Shown here: in pieces, positions 47,869-60,019 of the stretch | Layout of the letters: each line of letters begins with the position of its first letter | Position numbering within the stretch: position 1 is the first letter of the stretch | Assembly: GCA_009193035.1 (NCBI GenBank) | Contig: SWDT01000003.1 | Span: 744,001-808,000, forward strand | Length of the DNA stretch: 64,000 bases | Origin: Halicephalobus mephisto | Lineage: Eukaryota > Nematoda > Chromadorea > Rhabditida > Panagrolaimidae | Reading direction: 5' to 3' | Notes under the pieces: model-generated | Seen by the model: the letters and a program-made list of their open reading frames with translations, nothing else | The model's database searches: none | What the model was told of the DNA's origin: nothing | Program-made: the position numbers and the translations under genes

Positions 47869-49292
47869 TTAAGAATAAAGTTTTCTATTTTTTTGTTGTC
47901 GAACTAATTGGGCTTTGAGTCGTCGATATATGGCTTCGGATTCTCGGGCTTTGGTTTTGAAAACGTAAATTACGGAAACAACAATAATGAACATAATAAA
48001 TCCTAAAATCCAGCCAAATTCGGTTTTTTTGAAGATGTTTTTGGTTTTTTGGATTTTTGGAAGATTTTTGATATATCGAAAATCGAAATTTTGGGCCGTG
48101 ATGACTGGATTCAGAACACTTGCAAAAATATCGAAAATATACAACAAACCTGAAATTAGTAACGAAAGTAATGAAAATTGCACAATAGTAAACTTACAAT
48201 CAGTCCGGAAGTAGTAATCGACTCGACGGGATTTGACGAAAATCGAAATTTGGTTTTTTTCTGAAAATAAAATTTGGGAACTGGAGGCGTTCACATCGAA
48301 GTTTCGACATGGAGGTGTAGTTAATCCTGGAACCTCAGTCACAGCCAGAAGAAGGAAATCAACGGATTTAGATTCACGTCTGGAGACTTCTGCAAACTAA
48401 AGCGAAAAATTTTCAAAATTGATATATGAACTTTTTTGAAACTATCCCCAAGGGAACTTTTAGAAATTTCTAGATAGTCTACATGATGATTTTCTGCAAT
48501 TTTAGGATTTCGTAATCACCTATGTTATGAAATCCATATATGAATTTTTTTTAAAAATTGTCTCAAAATAAATCTATAAAGCTTTTTAGGAACTAAAACA
48601 GCCTACGTGACGATTTCGCGTCGTGATTATTTCGTAATCACCTACGTTGTAAATTCCATATATAAACTTTTTACAAAATTACTTCAAAAATTTTTTATAA
48701 AGCTTTTTAGGAACTAAAACAGCCTACGTGACAATGTTAATTTTGTGCGACTATTTCGTAATCACCTATGTTGTAAATTCCATATATGAGCTTTTTAAAA
48801 ACTTGTCTCAAAATAAATTTATAAAATTCGTCAGAATATTCTAGAATTCTCGATTTTTTCAAAATTTTAATATTTAAAATAAAAAAAAACAAACCAAATA
48901 ACACATCATTTTATAATTTTCCATAATATTTGGAAATTTAATAAATTTAATCGAAATTTCATTAAAATAACATTTAAAATAATTTAAAAAATCTTTATAA
49001 AATTCTTCAATTTCATTTGTTAAAAAAATAATTATATTTTTTTTAATTATTTCATTATTTTTAAAAATTTTTTTATAATAAATCTAAAATTATTAATTAT
49101 TAATTAATAAATATAATAAAAACTTACATTTTTATTACAAATTTCAAAATAAATTTCAAAAATATCCACATTTAAAAAAATTTCATCAATTCCATTAACA
49201 ATCGGCACATTTTGAACATCTTCCAAATTTTCCGTTACCGTATAATTTCCAAAAAAAATAAAAATAACAAAAAATCCAATTTTTCCAACCAT
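47869..49292 (-). CDS. Secreted or type I single-pass membrane protein, family not recognised
   Basis: Minus-strand exons 49292..49128, 48396..48198 and 48149..47869 join in phase to 214 aa. Residues 1-20 form a signal peptide (MVGKIGFFVIFIFFGNYTVT). A luminal or extracellular part of about 130 residues follows, with few cysteines. One strong transmembrane helix (WILGFIMFIIVVSVIYVF) lies near residues 165-185, then a basic cytosolic tail of about 28 aa (RRLKAQLVRQQKNRKLYS). Intron 2 is 48 bp and in frame (T|GTAAGTTT...TTTCAG|GT), so an unspliced reading also stays open. The gene sits 131 bp downstream of the pepsin-inhibitor-like gene on the same strand and converges with the giant coiled-coil gene 144 bp away. 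No homologue was recognised. Confidence 0.75.
48420..48835. repeat. Intron array of the TTCGTAATC / ATATATGAA family
   Basis: Three units of about 120 bp in intron 1 of the single-pass membrane gene. Each has AGCCTACGTGACGATTT, ATTTCGTAATCACC and a CATATATGAA-like core. 48,840-49,127 is AT-rich with nothing else recognised. Confidence 0.7.
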
Positions 49293-49423
49293 CTTCGAAA
49301 TTCCAAAAACTTTAAAAATATTCAAATTTATTCTACATAAAAAACTCGTATTTTCACAATACAAAATATTCAAATATTATAATTGCTTTCATGAGATACA
49401 AATTAGTGTTATTCTTCCCCATC
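49293..49423 (-). promoter_or_regulatory. 131-bp gap between two same-strand genes with a poly(A) signal
   Basis: Minus-strand AATAAA at 49,332-49,327 lies about 40 bp before the next ATG (49,292), which itself follows TTTCGAAG. The spacing is short enough for an operon, but the downstream acceptor is weak. Confidence 0.4.
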
Positions 49424-50485
49424 TTAGAGGATGATGGTGCAGAAATCAGGAGCTTGAGGAGCTTCCAATGGAGCAGCAGCAGTGGTGGCTTCATCAGCCG
49501 ACAAAACAGTGTCTTCAGAAGATCCCTTTGAAGCTCCAAAGAGAGCAGCAAGTTGTTCTCCAAAGATTTCCTTAACCTGGGATTGAAGAGAAGCAGTAAG
49601 TTGCTTCTGGTAAGCAGTCATCTTGGTGTCAAAGTCCTTAAGTTCCTGGATTTCTTCGTCAGACAAGTTTCTAGCGAATTGGTTACCAACGTAGACCTTG
49701 TTGTTCTAAAAAAACCAAATTTCAAACAATTTCAAAAAACAACAACTTTAAAAATTTAAAATCTCTACAAGTTTGATTTTTTTGAAATTCAAAACTAACC
49801 TGAACTTTGCAACCATCGAAAATGTATTGAGTAGTGACGTCAGCACTACAGAAAGAAGGTTTCTTAGGAGGTTGAGGAAGAGAAACGTTACGATTGCCTT
49901 CGACATCGGAAGAAGACATCATTTCGCCATTTCTACGGGCTTCTTCGGCTTTTTGACGACGTTCAGCAATGATCTGACGAATTTGTTGTTTGAAATCGGC
50001 AATTTTGTTTTTGTAATCGGCGAATTCTTGTTGTTCTTCAGAAGTGAGATCTCTCTCGAGAATTCCATTGATGAAAAGTTGAGGAGCCTGATTTGGACCC
50101 TGAAAAAATAAAAATATTATCGGTAATTGTTTGCAAAGGAGAAAAATAAACATTATGAAAGATCCAAGACTTTGAAAAAACAAAAATCGTCTAAATAGTT
50201 TAAATACCGAAGTGCAAATGTGCGGTCTATTTTTAAACTCTTGATTTCATAAAAATGGATTTTTGGAGGAACTTGATATATAAATATGGAAATTAAAATT
50301 AGAAATAAGGACACAAAGGGGGATTCGAGGAATCAGGGTACGAAACTGACCTGGTTAACAACTACACATCCGAGGTTTCCTCCGACAGTAGAAAGAGCGC
50401 TAGAGAGACCGCCGAATCCAGCGAAACGCTTAGAAGGTCCAGCGTAGGCAATGGCCAACAAAGCAGCAACGACGAGGATCTTCAT
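49424..50485 (-). CDS. Secreted pepsin-inhibitor-3-like protein with two repeats (aspin family)
   Basis: Minus-strand exons 50485..50351, 50099..49800 and 49705..49424 join in phase 0 to 238 aa. A clean signal peptide (MKILVVAALLAIAYA) is followed by a short basic linker and two PI-3 repeat domains. The first spans about residues 39-145 (GCVVVNQ, LFINGILERDLTSEE, closing cysteine KPSFC, then YIFDGCKV). The second starts at the GCKVQ/VYVGNQFARNLSDEE pattern and ends at FCTII. The [VF]-x-G-x3-R-x-L-[ST]-x-EE signature occurs in both. Known role of the family: inhibitors of aspartic proteases, and abundant secreted antigens in parasitic nematodes (Ani s 1, Bm33). Codon use is GC-biased relative to neighbours, suggesting high expression. 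A TTTTTCAG acceptor lies 10 bp before the ATG, so trans-splicing is likely. Confidence 0.9.
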
Positions 50486-50946
50486 GTTAATAAATCTGAA
50501 AAATAAGAAACTTTAAAAAAAACACGTAAATCAACGCGAAAATCATTTTCGAAAAAATAAAAAATCACGTATAAAAAATTATGATTTTTGCATTATTTTT
50601 TATGCTTTTACAAAAACAGATATACGAGGAAAGTAAAAATATAAAAAGGAAATTCATATATGAAAAGTTAAAAAATTTAAAAACCATAATTTTCGCTTTT
50701 CACGTATGTGGTTTCTGATTTTTTAAAGTTTTTATATATAAAAATCACACAAAAACTCAAAAAATCACGTATAAAACGAAAAACACGGCAAATCTGAGAA
50801 AACCAAAAAAATCAAAACACGCAAAAACGGTTTTAATCAGTCGCTGACTTGGTTTTAAAGAAGACATATTATCGAGGGATTTAGAGAAAAAAAAACGAAT
50901 TTTAAAAAACACAATTGAGGATAAGAGTGAAGTTTAAAGTAAAAAA

Positions 50947-51000
50947 CCCAGGAAACGCGAAGAAGCGAGGTCCTGCTCTCGCTCTCCTTCGCGTCCTGGG
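50947..51000. ncRNA. Strong 54-nt hairpin, possible small-RNA precursor
   Basis: The 5' arm CCCAGGAAACGCGAAGAAGC and the 3' arm CTTCGCGTCCTGGG pair over about 20 base pairs with small bulges around an 8-nt GTCCTGCT loop. GC content is far above the surroundings. Nothing in the sequence proves transcription, and a transposon-end or terminator-like palindrome is an alternative. Confidence 0.3.
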
Positions 51001-51189
51001 TCAAGGTTGCAAATTCTGCAAAAACCTCAAAAAATTTCGAAAATCTGACATAAGATTATCTATTGTGCAATATTATCGCCTATTTTTCCTGTATTTTCGT
51101 CGATATAATCCACTCGCACGATCCTCATTGGAACAAATCTGGTCGTGAAATGGAACGAAAGCACAGCTCGTCTCGGGTCAAGGTCTGGA

Positions 51190-51955
51190 AAGTTTTCTAT
51201 GTTCAGAAAGATCTGGTATAAGACCTTTTATTTGGGACAAATATACCTGATTTTCCTCAATTTCCATTAATGCAGTTCAATCGCCCAATATTTGTGAAAA
51301 TAAATTTGGTCGAAAAATAAAAAAGTACAATTTTTCAGGTTGAAGTATAAAAAACCTAAAAAGACAAAAAAACATGGAAAATTTGGTACAGGACCACTTA
51401 TTTTAGGCCAGTTTTTTTCTCAATTGCCATCAACGCAATCAACTCGCACAATACTTGTTTAGGCAAATTTGATCGGAACTGGAACAGAGATTACGACTTG
51501 TTTTGAGTTAAGGCCTAAAAAGTTTGGAAAAAAATAAAGAAACTGGTAAGGGGCCGTTTATTTTGGTCCAAAATGCCAGTTTTTCTTTTTTCCCCACCAT
51601 GTCAAAAAATTCCAATTTGAACAAACCTGGTCTCAAATAGAACAGATATTCCAACTAATTTCTGGCCGAGACCTAAAAAGTTTGACAAAAATCCTAGAAA
51701 TAAAGAAAAACTGGTAAAGGACCGTTTATTTTGGTCCGAAATGCCAGTTTTTCCTTTTTTTCCCACTATGTCAAAAAATTCCAATCTCAACAAATCTGGT
51801 CTCAAATAGAACAGATATTCCAACTAATTTCTGGCCGAGAGCTGAAAATAAGGAAAATCTGGCAAAAGACCATTTATTTCAGATCAAAGTGTCAGTTTTC
51901 TTTTTCTCAATGAAGTAGTAAAATTCTGATTAAAACAAATCTGGTCGAAAAACGG
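51190..51955. repeat. about 180-bp tandem repeat
   Basis: Four to five units containing CCGTTTATTTTGGTCC, AAATGCCAGTTTTTC, CAAAAAATTCCAAT and ACAAATCTGGTC. The two best copies (51,545-51,660 and 51,720-51,840) are nearly identical; earlier ones are diverged. Confidence 0.8.
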
Positions 51956-54900
51956 AACAAAAAATAAAAATTTGTGAGCGAAAACGGACGTAAAAAATCG
52001 GTCAGATGGGTTGAATTGACAGGAACAGAAGGGGCTTATATCTTCTTTTTCGTCGATGCCAGAAAGGATTCAGAAGCCCCGCCTACTTTCGAAATTTAGT
52101 TGACGTAGATTTTTGCGCAAAAAAAATTTATTTTTTATGACTCATCAAAACATAGATTTTTGAAAATTTTCATTTTTTTTCTGATGACAAAAAAAAGTTT
52201 AATTTTAAAAAGTAAAAGAACAACTGACAGAAAAAAAGAAAACAGGACCATTAATCTCGGGATCTAGAAACTTCCACGATCTGTGATTCACTCCCCGACG
52301 AACATTCACGTAAACAAGGCTGATTCAGATTTTCGTGAAAATTTTCGCAATTTAATTATCACAAATAATGTTCATTTCATAATTGAATATATTCGTTATT
52401 TTAAAAATAAAAAAATATTTTCACAAAATTGTTCCAAAAAATTTTAATTTAAATAAATTTTAAAATATAATTATTTTAAAAATAAAAATATTTTTGGAAT
52501 AATTTTGTAAAAATATTTTTTTAATTTTAGATAAATTTCGAAACATTATTTTTAAAATAAAAAAATATTTTTACAAAATTGTTCCAAAAAATTTTAAAAT
52601 ATTATTATTTTTAAAATAAAAAAATATTTTCACAAAATTGTTCCAAAAAATTTTAAAATATTATTATTTTTAAAATAAAAATTTTTTTGGAATTTTTTAT
52701 ACAAATTTTCAGAAACTTCCAAAATTCAATTTTTCGGATCTCAGTTCTACGTTTCTACCGTATTCTGGAAGATTTCTGAAATTTTAGAAAGTTATAAAAT
52801 CTATTAAATTATAAAAATTATAAAATTCCGAAAAATTACATAAGATTTTCAAAAATTAAATAATTTTCCAAAATTTCAAAAATCAAAAAAATCAAATTTT
52901 ATAAATTTTTACAATATTTTTAAATTTTTCAAAAAACCTCAAATTTTAAAATTATTTTGATTTTATAAAATTCAAAAATATTTTTAAATTTTTCAAAACG
53001 AATTTCTGAAATTTCTTATTTTAAAAATTTTTTTAAATTTCGAAAATTTTCAAAAATCAAAAATCATATTTTTTAATTTTTTTTTATTTTTCCCAATATG
53101 TAAAACAGACTCAATTTAGTGTTTACCCAGAATTGCTTTTATCGAAAATTTTCTTATATTTGAATTCAAAAATATAGTCAAAAGTTTACTCAAGACCCGA
53201 TTTCACTCTTAGACCGATTTTCCCAAAAACCAAAAACTCGTCGATCAAAGGGGATTTGTTTCAAAATAATCATCAAAAAAATAAAAATTTTTAAATTAAA
53301 AAAAAAATAAAAAATTTTAAATAAAAAAAATTAAGAATTTTTAAATAAAAAAATAAAAAATTTAAAGATTTTTAAATTCAAAAATCTTTAAATTTTTTAT
53401 TTTTTTTAAATTTTTCATTTTTTTAAAATTTAAAATTATTTATTTTTTAAAATTTTTTTTTATTTTTTAATTTTTTTAAAATTTTAATTTTTTTTTAAAT
53501 TTAAAATTATTTATTTTTTAAAATTTTTTATTTTTTTTTACAGAAGATTAAACAAATAAAAGACTGAAAACGGATTTATCTAAGGAACTTGAGAAAAATC
53601 CAGATGACCTAAATCGGCGGAACGATCCTTGGGTTCAAGTGCGATTGACCTGTTTTATCTTTTTGAAGAATTACAAATTTGAATAATCACATTATTATAA
53701 AAATTAAAAGCAATTTTTTACAAAATTGTCTCAAAAGGAATTTCTAGAACTAATAAAAGAAAAAACGCGAATGAAGACGGAGCGAGTCGATTCGACAGAA
53801 ATTGCCAGATTTGTCACTTTTTCCAATTTTTACAAATTTCTTTCACTTTTCGCGGGAATTCAAAAATTTCAAAAAATAAAATTTTAAAAAAATTATGAAA
53901 TTTTCCAACATGAATTTTTAGAATTCTCATAAAAATTAAAAAACGAATGAATTACTGTAGGCAATTTCTAAATTTACCACTTTTTCAATTTTACAAATTT
54001 TTATTTTTTTGCAGAAATTCTAAAAAAAATAATTTTTTATTTAATTGTGGTTTTTTCAAAAATCAATAAATAATCGAAAAAATTCAATTGGTCCATTCAT
54101 GAAAATGTTTTTTGATTTTTTTCGTTTCCAGAATTTTCGAAAAAAAGTGAAAAATTCGGTCTCAAATAAGACCATTTTGAAAAAAAACATTTTAAATTTA
54201 GAAATTCCATAAAACACTGTAGAAAATTACATTTTTAAAAATATTAAAAAATTTTAAAAATATTTGAAACTTAAAAAATTTTAAAAACATTTTTAAAAAT
54301 TAAAAAAAAACAAGTTTTACGAATTTTAAAAAATAAAAAAATTTAAAAATGTTTTTTAACATTTTAAAAATTAAAAAAAACATGTTTTACGAATTTTAAA
54401 AAATAAAAAAAATTTAAAAACGTTTTTTAAAATTTTAAAAAAATGAAAAAATTTAAAAACGTTTTTTTAAATTTAAAGAAATAAAAAAATTTAAAAACGT
54501 TTTTTTAAATTTAAAGAAATTCGTAATTCGGGATCGCCGAGGGCAATTTGGGAAATTCTAAGTTCTTTTAGGTCATATCGTCCTGCATCCACCGCCAGTC
54601 GTCGATTTGTATTAGTAATATTACAGTACGGATTACTGCGAAAAATCAAGTTGTTTACTTTACTGTATTACTGTAGTTTGATCCTGAGTAACTAAATTAA
54701 ATAATCGAAGATACCGTACTACAGCATTACAAGAAAAGATAAAAAATAAAATATTTTATATTAAATCCTGGTTAACTTAAAAGTAAATTTATCTATTTTC
54801 TAATTTTATTTATAAAATAAAAATTAATTTTCACAACGAAGATTCCTGATAGAGGAAAATTTGAATGGATTTTCGTCTTAAAAAATTTTGAAAAATGAAT

Positions 54901-55399
54901 GAAATTCTCACAGCGAAAATTTTTAATAATTAAAACAAATTCGATCGTTTTTAAACAGAAATTGGTCTTAAAAATAATTTTAAAAATGAAATCAACTCTC
55001 GGCACGAAAGTTTCTGAAAATCGAAACAGATTCGAATGGAATTTCGTTTTAAGAAAATTTTCGAAAAATGAATAAAATTCTCACAACGAAAATTTCCCTG
55101 TAAAATCAGAAACCAAAAGCCTCAGGGATAAATACCGTATATTTCGTAATAATCTCAAGGAGATATTAAAAATTCAAGATCTGTTTTGTAATTTTTTACT
55201 GTTTGAATTTGAATTTTAAAAAAACTGGATCATATTTTATCACTTTACCGAACCGTTTTCAAAGAATAATTACAGCATTTGACTAGATCAAAACACAAGA
55301 ATTAACCTATGCCTAATGTGTCATCTTGCGGCTCACAACACACTTGCCATTTTTCGCGATCACGGGCTTGACTGGCTCACATATGGCCATATTTTTTCT

Positions 55400-55665
55400 T
55401 CAATTCGTCTAATAATGTTTCTTCTTCAATTTGTCTGATCATGTTTCTTCAATTCTTATGATAATGTTTCTTCAATTCGTCTAATAATGTTTCTTCTTCA
55501 ATTCATCTGACCATGTTTCTTCAATTCTTCTGATAATGTTTCTTCTTCAATTCTTCTGATAATGTTTCTTCAATTCTTCTGACCACCCTTCTTCAATTCT
55601 TCTGATAATGTTTCTTCTTCAATTCTTTTGATCATGTTTCTTCAATTTGTCTGACCATTTCAAAA
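55400..55665. repeat. Pyrimidine-rich tandem repeat (TTCTTCAATTCTTCTGATAA)
   Basis: About ten units built from two lengths, about 22 and 28 bp (with TTCTT or TTCTTCTT spacers), all containing CAATTCKTCTGAYMATGTTT. Confidence 0.8.
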
Positions 55666-56074
55666 AAACCGGATGTTTTTCGAAATTCGGATTACTATTG
55701 TGATCTCCAGGAAATCCACTCCGACAACGGGGCCTATATCCTTCTTAGAATCCATCGTAAAAACCAGAATTTTGTATTATTTAAATTTCGGAAAAATTTG
55801 TTCTTAAAAATAATTTTTTTGTTTTTAAATTTTAAAAATTTATCTTGTCTCCAAAATTTTTTTAAAATGAATTTTCTTAATTTTTAGAAATTTATTTTTT
55901 TTTAATATTTTTAAATAAATTTTCGAATTTTTTTAAATTTTAAATTTGAAAATTGTTTTTAAAATTTTCAGCGAATATCTGGAAATAGACATCGGCCCCC
56001 CGAATTTATTTAAAATTTGCAGACAAGCCTCAGACAGTTGCGTTGCGTAATCGATCAATAAAAGCCCGCAGGCA

Positions 56075-56200
56075 GAGAGACTGAGATAGCGGGAAAGAGA
56101 CGGAGGGGGAGAGAGAAAAAGAGAAAAAGGAAGGAAAAGAAAAGAGAGAGTGACAGAGAAAGAGAGTAAGAGAGAGAACGAGTGACCACTGGCTCGCACG
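56075..56200 (+). promoter_or_regulatory. GA-rich purine tract
   Basis: About 125 bp that is almost pure G/A on the + strand (GAGAGAGAAAAAGAGAAAAAGG, split by single pyrimidines). It lies at the edge of GC-richer islands, so it is a candidate promoter element for the + strand gene suggested downstream, or just a simple repeat. Confidence 0.35.
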
Positions 56201-56793
56201 TTTCGAAGCGGCCAGTCATTCCAGAACGCGTCGAAATAGAGTGACCGACTATTGCTTTACTCAACTTTTGGACCAGTCAATCACGAAATTTATTTTTTCC
56301 AATTCCCCCAGTAAATACCACTTTTTCCATTTTAAGTAAAGGAAATTTTAAAAAATTTCTCAAAGATTTCCAAAGTCTAAAAATTTCAAAATTAAAATTT
56401 TAAATTTTAAAAATAAAAATCGAAAAATTTAGAAATTTTAAAAAATTTAAATTTTCTGAAATTTTTAAAGAAAATTGAAAATTAAAATTTTTAGAAATTT
56501 TTAAAGAAAATTGAAAATTAAAATTTTCAAAGAATTTTGAAAATTAAAATTTTCTGAAATTTTTGATTTTATTTTATTTTGCAAAATGGAATTAGAATTA
56601 TGATCAGACAGATCTTGACGAACTTATCCGTTCCTTTTCGCGGATCCGTTCTGTTGATTTTTCAGGAAAATTCGGTCAGTCGGCCAGCGGCGTCGCAGGT
56701 TTGACTGTCCACTTTCGAATCACGTGTAGGCTTTGTATTTCGTTATTTCTCCAAAAAGCGTCGTAATGTTGTCCATTTTTCTTGGTCGTAAAC

Positions 56794-59700
56794 ATGACTG
56801 GAGGCGGCCAGACAAGTCCCCTGGACACGCGAGGACCGAAAGAAAAGCAAAAAGGGAGCAGCCGTGGACAGAGTCCAGTCCCCTTCAAAAACGAGCTATA
56901 CGAAGCCTTCGGCTTTATTCCGTTTTACGTTTTTGTCCTAAAATTTTTGCTTTTTCGATATTTAATTTTCCTAAAATTTAAAAAACTTTAAATTTCTGCT
57001 TTTTCAATATTTAATTTTTCTAAAATAAAAAAAACTTTAAATTTCTGTTTTTTCGATATTTAATTTTCTTAAAATTAAAAAAAATTAAATTTCTGCTTTT
57101 TCAATATTTAATTTTTCTAAAATAAAAAAAACTTTAAATTTTTATTTTTTCAATATTTAATTTTCCTAAAATTTAAAAAACTTTAAATTTCTGCTTTTTC
57201 AATATTTTACTTTTTTACAAATTTTTAAATTTTACTAAAAAATTCGAAATTTCTGGTAGTTTTTAGAATTCTACAATATCTTCCAGAATTTTGTAGAAAA
57301 CTTTGGAATTTTCTAATTTTATGCAAATTTTTCAAATTCCAAGAATTTAATCAAAATCTTTTGAAATTTTTAAAAGTTTTCAGAATTTTCGAATTTCTAA
57401 AATTTATAAAACATAAGTTTTAAAAATTCTATGTCAACTTTCTTTAATTTTTTAAATTTTTATATAAATTTTGGAAATTTTAAAAGTTCTATGTAAATTT
57501 TCAAAATTCTATTTAAATTTCGGAAATTTTTAAAGTTCTATGTAAATTTTTTTATAAATTTCTGAATTTTTTAATAAATTTCTAAATTTTTTTATAAATT
57601 TCTGAATTTTTTAATAAATTTTCAAAATTCTATTTAAATTTCGGAAATTTTTAAAGTTCTATGTAAATTTCTTTATAAATTTCTAAATTTTTAGAATTCT
57701 ATGTAAATTTGGAATTATGTTTTTTAAAAATTTTATAATTTTCGAAAATTAGTCCCCAATTTGTCCTACCCCTGGTTTAGTTCGAACGGCGGTGGGAGCT
57801 TCGAAGCTGGGCGTTGATTAAGATAAAAAAGCTTATCTGTCCTCGGGGCAGTGTCCACTTCGGTTTGTCCTTCACGAGAACGTAAAAAACGCGTACGAGG
57901 CCGGTGCCGGACACGAGATGCCCTGAGGGCAAACGTGCCAGTCTGTACTTTTCCATATTTTTAAAACAATTTTTAATATTTAAATTTTTCAGCAAAAAAA
58001 TGTAGCGACTTTCGGATTTAAATTTTCCAAGTCTTTCTGCATTTTTATTTTTTTTAAAATTAAATTATTTATTTTTCTGTCCATCAGAAGAACAATGCTC
58101 ATTCTTCGGTCCCCTGTCTTTCTGGAAAAAATCAGACCATAAACAAGATGACGTCATCCTCGAGGACCCTTACACGTTGCCTTCACGGCCCGCAACGCTT
58201 GAGCATAGAGGCGGCACGCTCGGCACGGCAGCTGTCGAGCCCCTCTGGAGTCGGATCCGGCCATCGGTAAGTCCCATCGTCTCCATTCATCAACCAAAAG
58301 ACCGATTTTTACAGTACTAAAACCACAAAAGTTCCACAAATATACAATTTTCTAGAATCTTCCAAAATTTAATAAAAAATATAAATTTTCCAAGAATCTC
58401 AGGAAATTCCGAAGCTTTCCAAAATCTCATTAAAATTTCCAGAATCCAGCAGAAGATTCTGGGATTTTCGAGAATCTTATAGAAGTTTTTAGAATCTCCT
58501 TGAAACCTCCAGAATCCAATAGAAGATTCTAAGAAGATACTATAGAAGTTTCTGGAGCTTCTAGAAATCTCTTTGAAGCCTCCAGAATTCAGTAGAAGAT
58601 TCTGAAAAGATACTATAGAAGTGTCTAAAGCCTTTGAAAACCTTTTCGAAGCCTCCAGAACCCAGTAGAAGATTCTGAAAAGTACTACAGAAGTGTCTAA
58701 AGTCTTTGGAAATCTCTTTGTAGCCTCCAGAATTCAGTAGAAGATTCTGAAAAGTACTACAGAAGTTTTTAGAATCTAATAAAAATCCCAAAATTTTCAA
58801 AGATCTCAAAAACCTTTGGAACATTCTGGAGCTTCCTTAAAGTTTCTATAATATCCCAAAATCTTATGGAGATTTTCGAAACCAATACTTAAAATCAAGA
58901 TTCTAAAAAATTAAATAAATTTGGAATAAAAAATTTAGAAAATTTAAATATTTTTTATTTGGAAAATTTTAAAAATTGAATATTTTTTAGTTAGGAAATT
59001 TTAAAAATTAAATATTTTATATTTGGAAAATTTAAAAAATTAAATATTTTTTATTTGGAAAATTTAGAAAATTGAATAAATTTGGAATAGAAAATTTCAA
59101 AAAATTAAATATTTTATATTTGGAAAATTTAGAAAATTGAATATTTTTTAGTTAGAAAAGTTTAAAAATTGAATATTTTTTAGTTAGGAAATTTAGAGAA
59201 ATTATTTTTGGAAATAATTTAAAATCGAATTTTTTATTTACTAAAAAACTTACAGATTCGAACACCCGCTTCCATGACTGACAACTCTCCAACACCACAA
59301 AGCAGCAGATCCTTTTTCATTCCATGTTGATAAGTACCCCAACCCCCTTAGAGTAGATGGAAAAACAGCGCCGGAAGTGTCCGAATGCTCTCCCGGTGAG
59401 TGTACAGTTTGTTCCCCGTAGATTCCCTGATATATTGTAATTTTACAAATCAACCACAGTCTTTCAAAAAGTTTTCGTTTCGAGAACTGCCCGATGCTCC
59501 ACCACTGCCGATCTTTTTAGTTACTGTCGATTTTGAAACTGCCACTAACACCACTGCCAGATGGACTGCTTCGGTTGTCCACATACTGTATCGCAAAAAA
59601 ATTTATATTTTGTAAAACTGCCACCGAAAGAAGGATTCAGAAGGATCGCTTCAAACACCACAAGTCTTTCATGTACATAAAAATTTATATTTTTTTATTT

Positions 59701-59902
59701 TTTAAATATTGTGATTATCCCTTCCGCTGTAATTAATCCATTAGTTATCCTCCCCCAAGACCTGTCTGCATTGAGGATTGTCTGTCCAGTTGGCTTCATC
59801 GCGAATCGGGAGCGCCGTGCCGTCGTCGTGTCCCCTTTTGCGGTGCTGGCCGCCATCAGTCGACACTGTCTCCGTCCTCGTCGATCATCTGGTTTTTTCT
59901 GA
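56794..59902 (+). CDS. Candidate multi-exon gene of unknown function (uncertain model)
   Basis: Several GC-rich, non-repetitive islands lie in otherwise AT-only sequence. On the + strand they carry paired splice signals. 58088..58266 is bounded by CCATCAG and TCG|GTAAGT and is open with CSFFGPLSFWKKSDHKQ and later LEDPYTLPSRPATLEHRGG. An island from 59256 opens after TTACAG in matching phase 0 (TPASMTDNSPTPQSSRSFF) but meets a stop at 59,331 in that frame. 59396..59459 is a clean 64-bp GTGAGT...CACAG intron, and the exon from 59460 reads FSFRELPDAPPLPIFLVTV. A last exon from 59745 ends with TGA at 59902, 14 bp before AATAAA (59,916). A possible first exon at 56794 starts MTGGGQTSPLDTRGPKEK. 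I could not join all parts into one frame and recognise no domain. Minus-strand open frames across the same islands are weaker. It could be a real gene with disordered regions or a decaying one. Confidence 0.3.
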
Positions 59903-59915
59903 TTTTTTCCTTGTT

Positions 59916-59921
59916 AATAAA
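59916..59921 (+). terminator. AATAAA poly(A) signal after the candidate gene
   Basis: Lies 14 bp after the TGA at 59,900-59,902 and marks the right border of the GC-rich islands. Confidence 0.4.
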
Positions 59922-60019
59922 AAAATGTAGAAATTTAATTACTCAAAAATACAAATAATTAGACTACAATATCAAGTACAAAACTATGAATTTAAAAATT
60001 TTTTCTGTTTTCCATATAA

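Larger units (their letters stand above)
50486..56600. other. Long repeat-rich spacer without a supported gene
   Basis: 50,486-50,870: upstream region of the pepsin-inhibitor-like gene. 50,947-51,000: hairpin (listed). 51,190-51,950: tandem array (listed). 52,330-53,550: very AT-rich. 53,580-53,700: a 40-codon + strand frame with DLSKELEKNPDDLNRRNDPW that has no start or partner. 54,530-54,690 and 55,690-55,780: small GC-richer islands preceded by acceptor-like text. 55,400-55,660: pyrimidine repeat. 56,075-56,200: purine tract. The islands may be remote 5' exons of the candidate gene that follows. Confidence 0.5.

Noticed and set aside
53580..53700. GGTTCAAG as a possible tRNA T-loop / B box
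   Set aside because: No acceptor or anticodon stems can be built around it, and no A box at the right distance.
56676..56888. Minus-strand 70-codon frame in a GC-rich island
   Set aside because: No acceptor or start context; it overlaps the better + strand frame starting at 56,794.
57777..57995. Minus-strand frame with KPKWTLPRGQ, faintly like a Nudix start
   Set aside because: The Nudix box (GX5EX7REUXEEXGU) is absent and the frame stops at once. The island has + strand splice signals instead.
59250..59453. 67-codon minus-strand frame with a GTAAGT-like end
   Set aside because: The same interval contains a clean + strand 64-bp intron (59,396-59,459), which the minus-strand reading would have to translate through.
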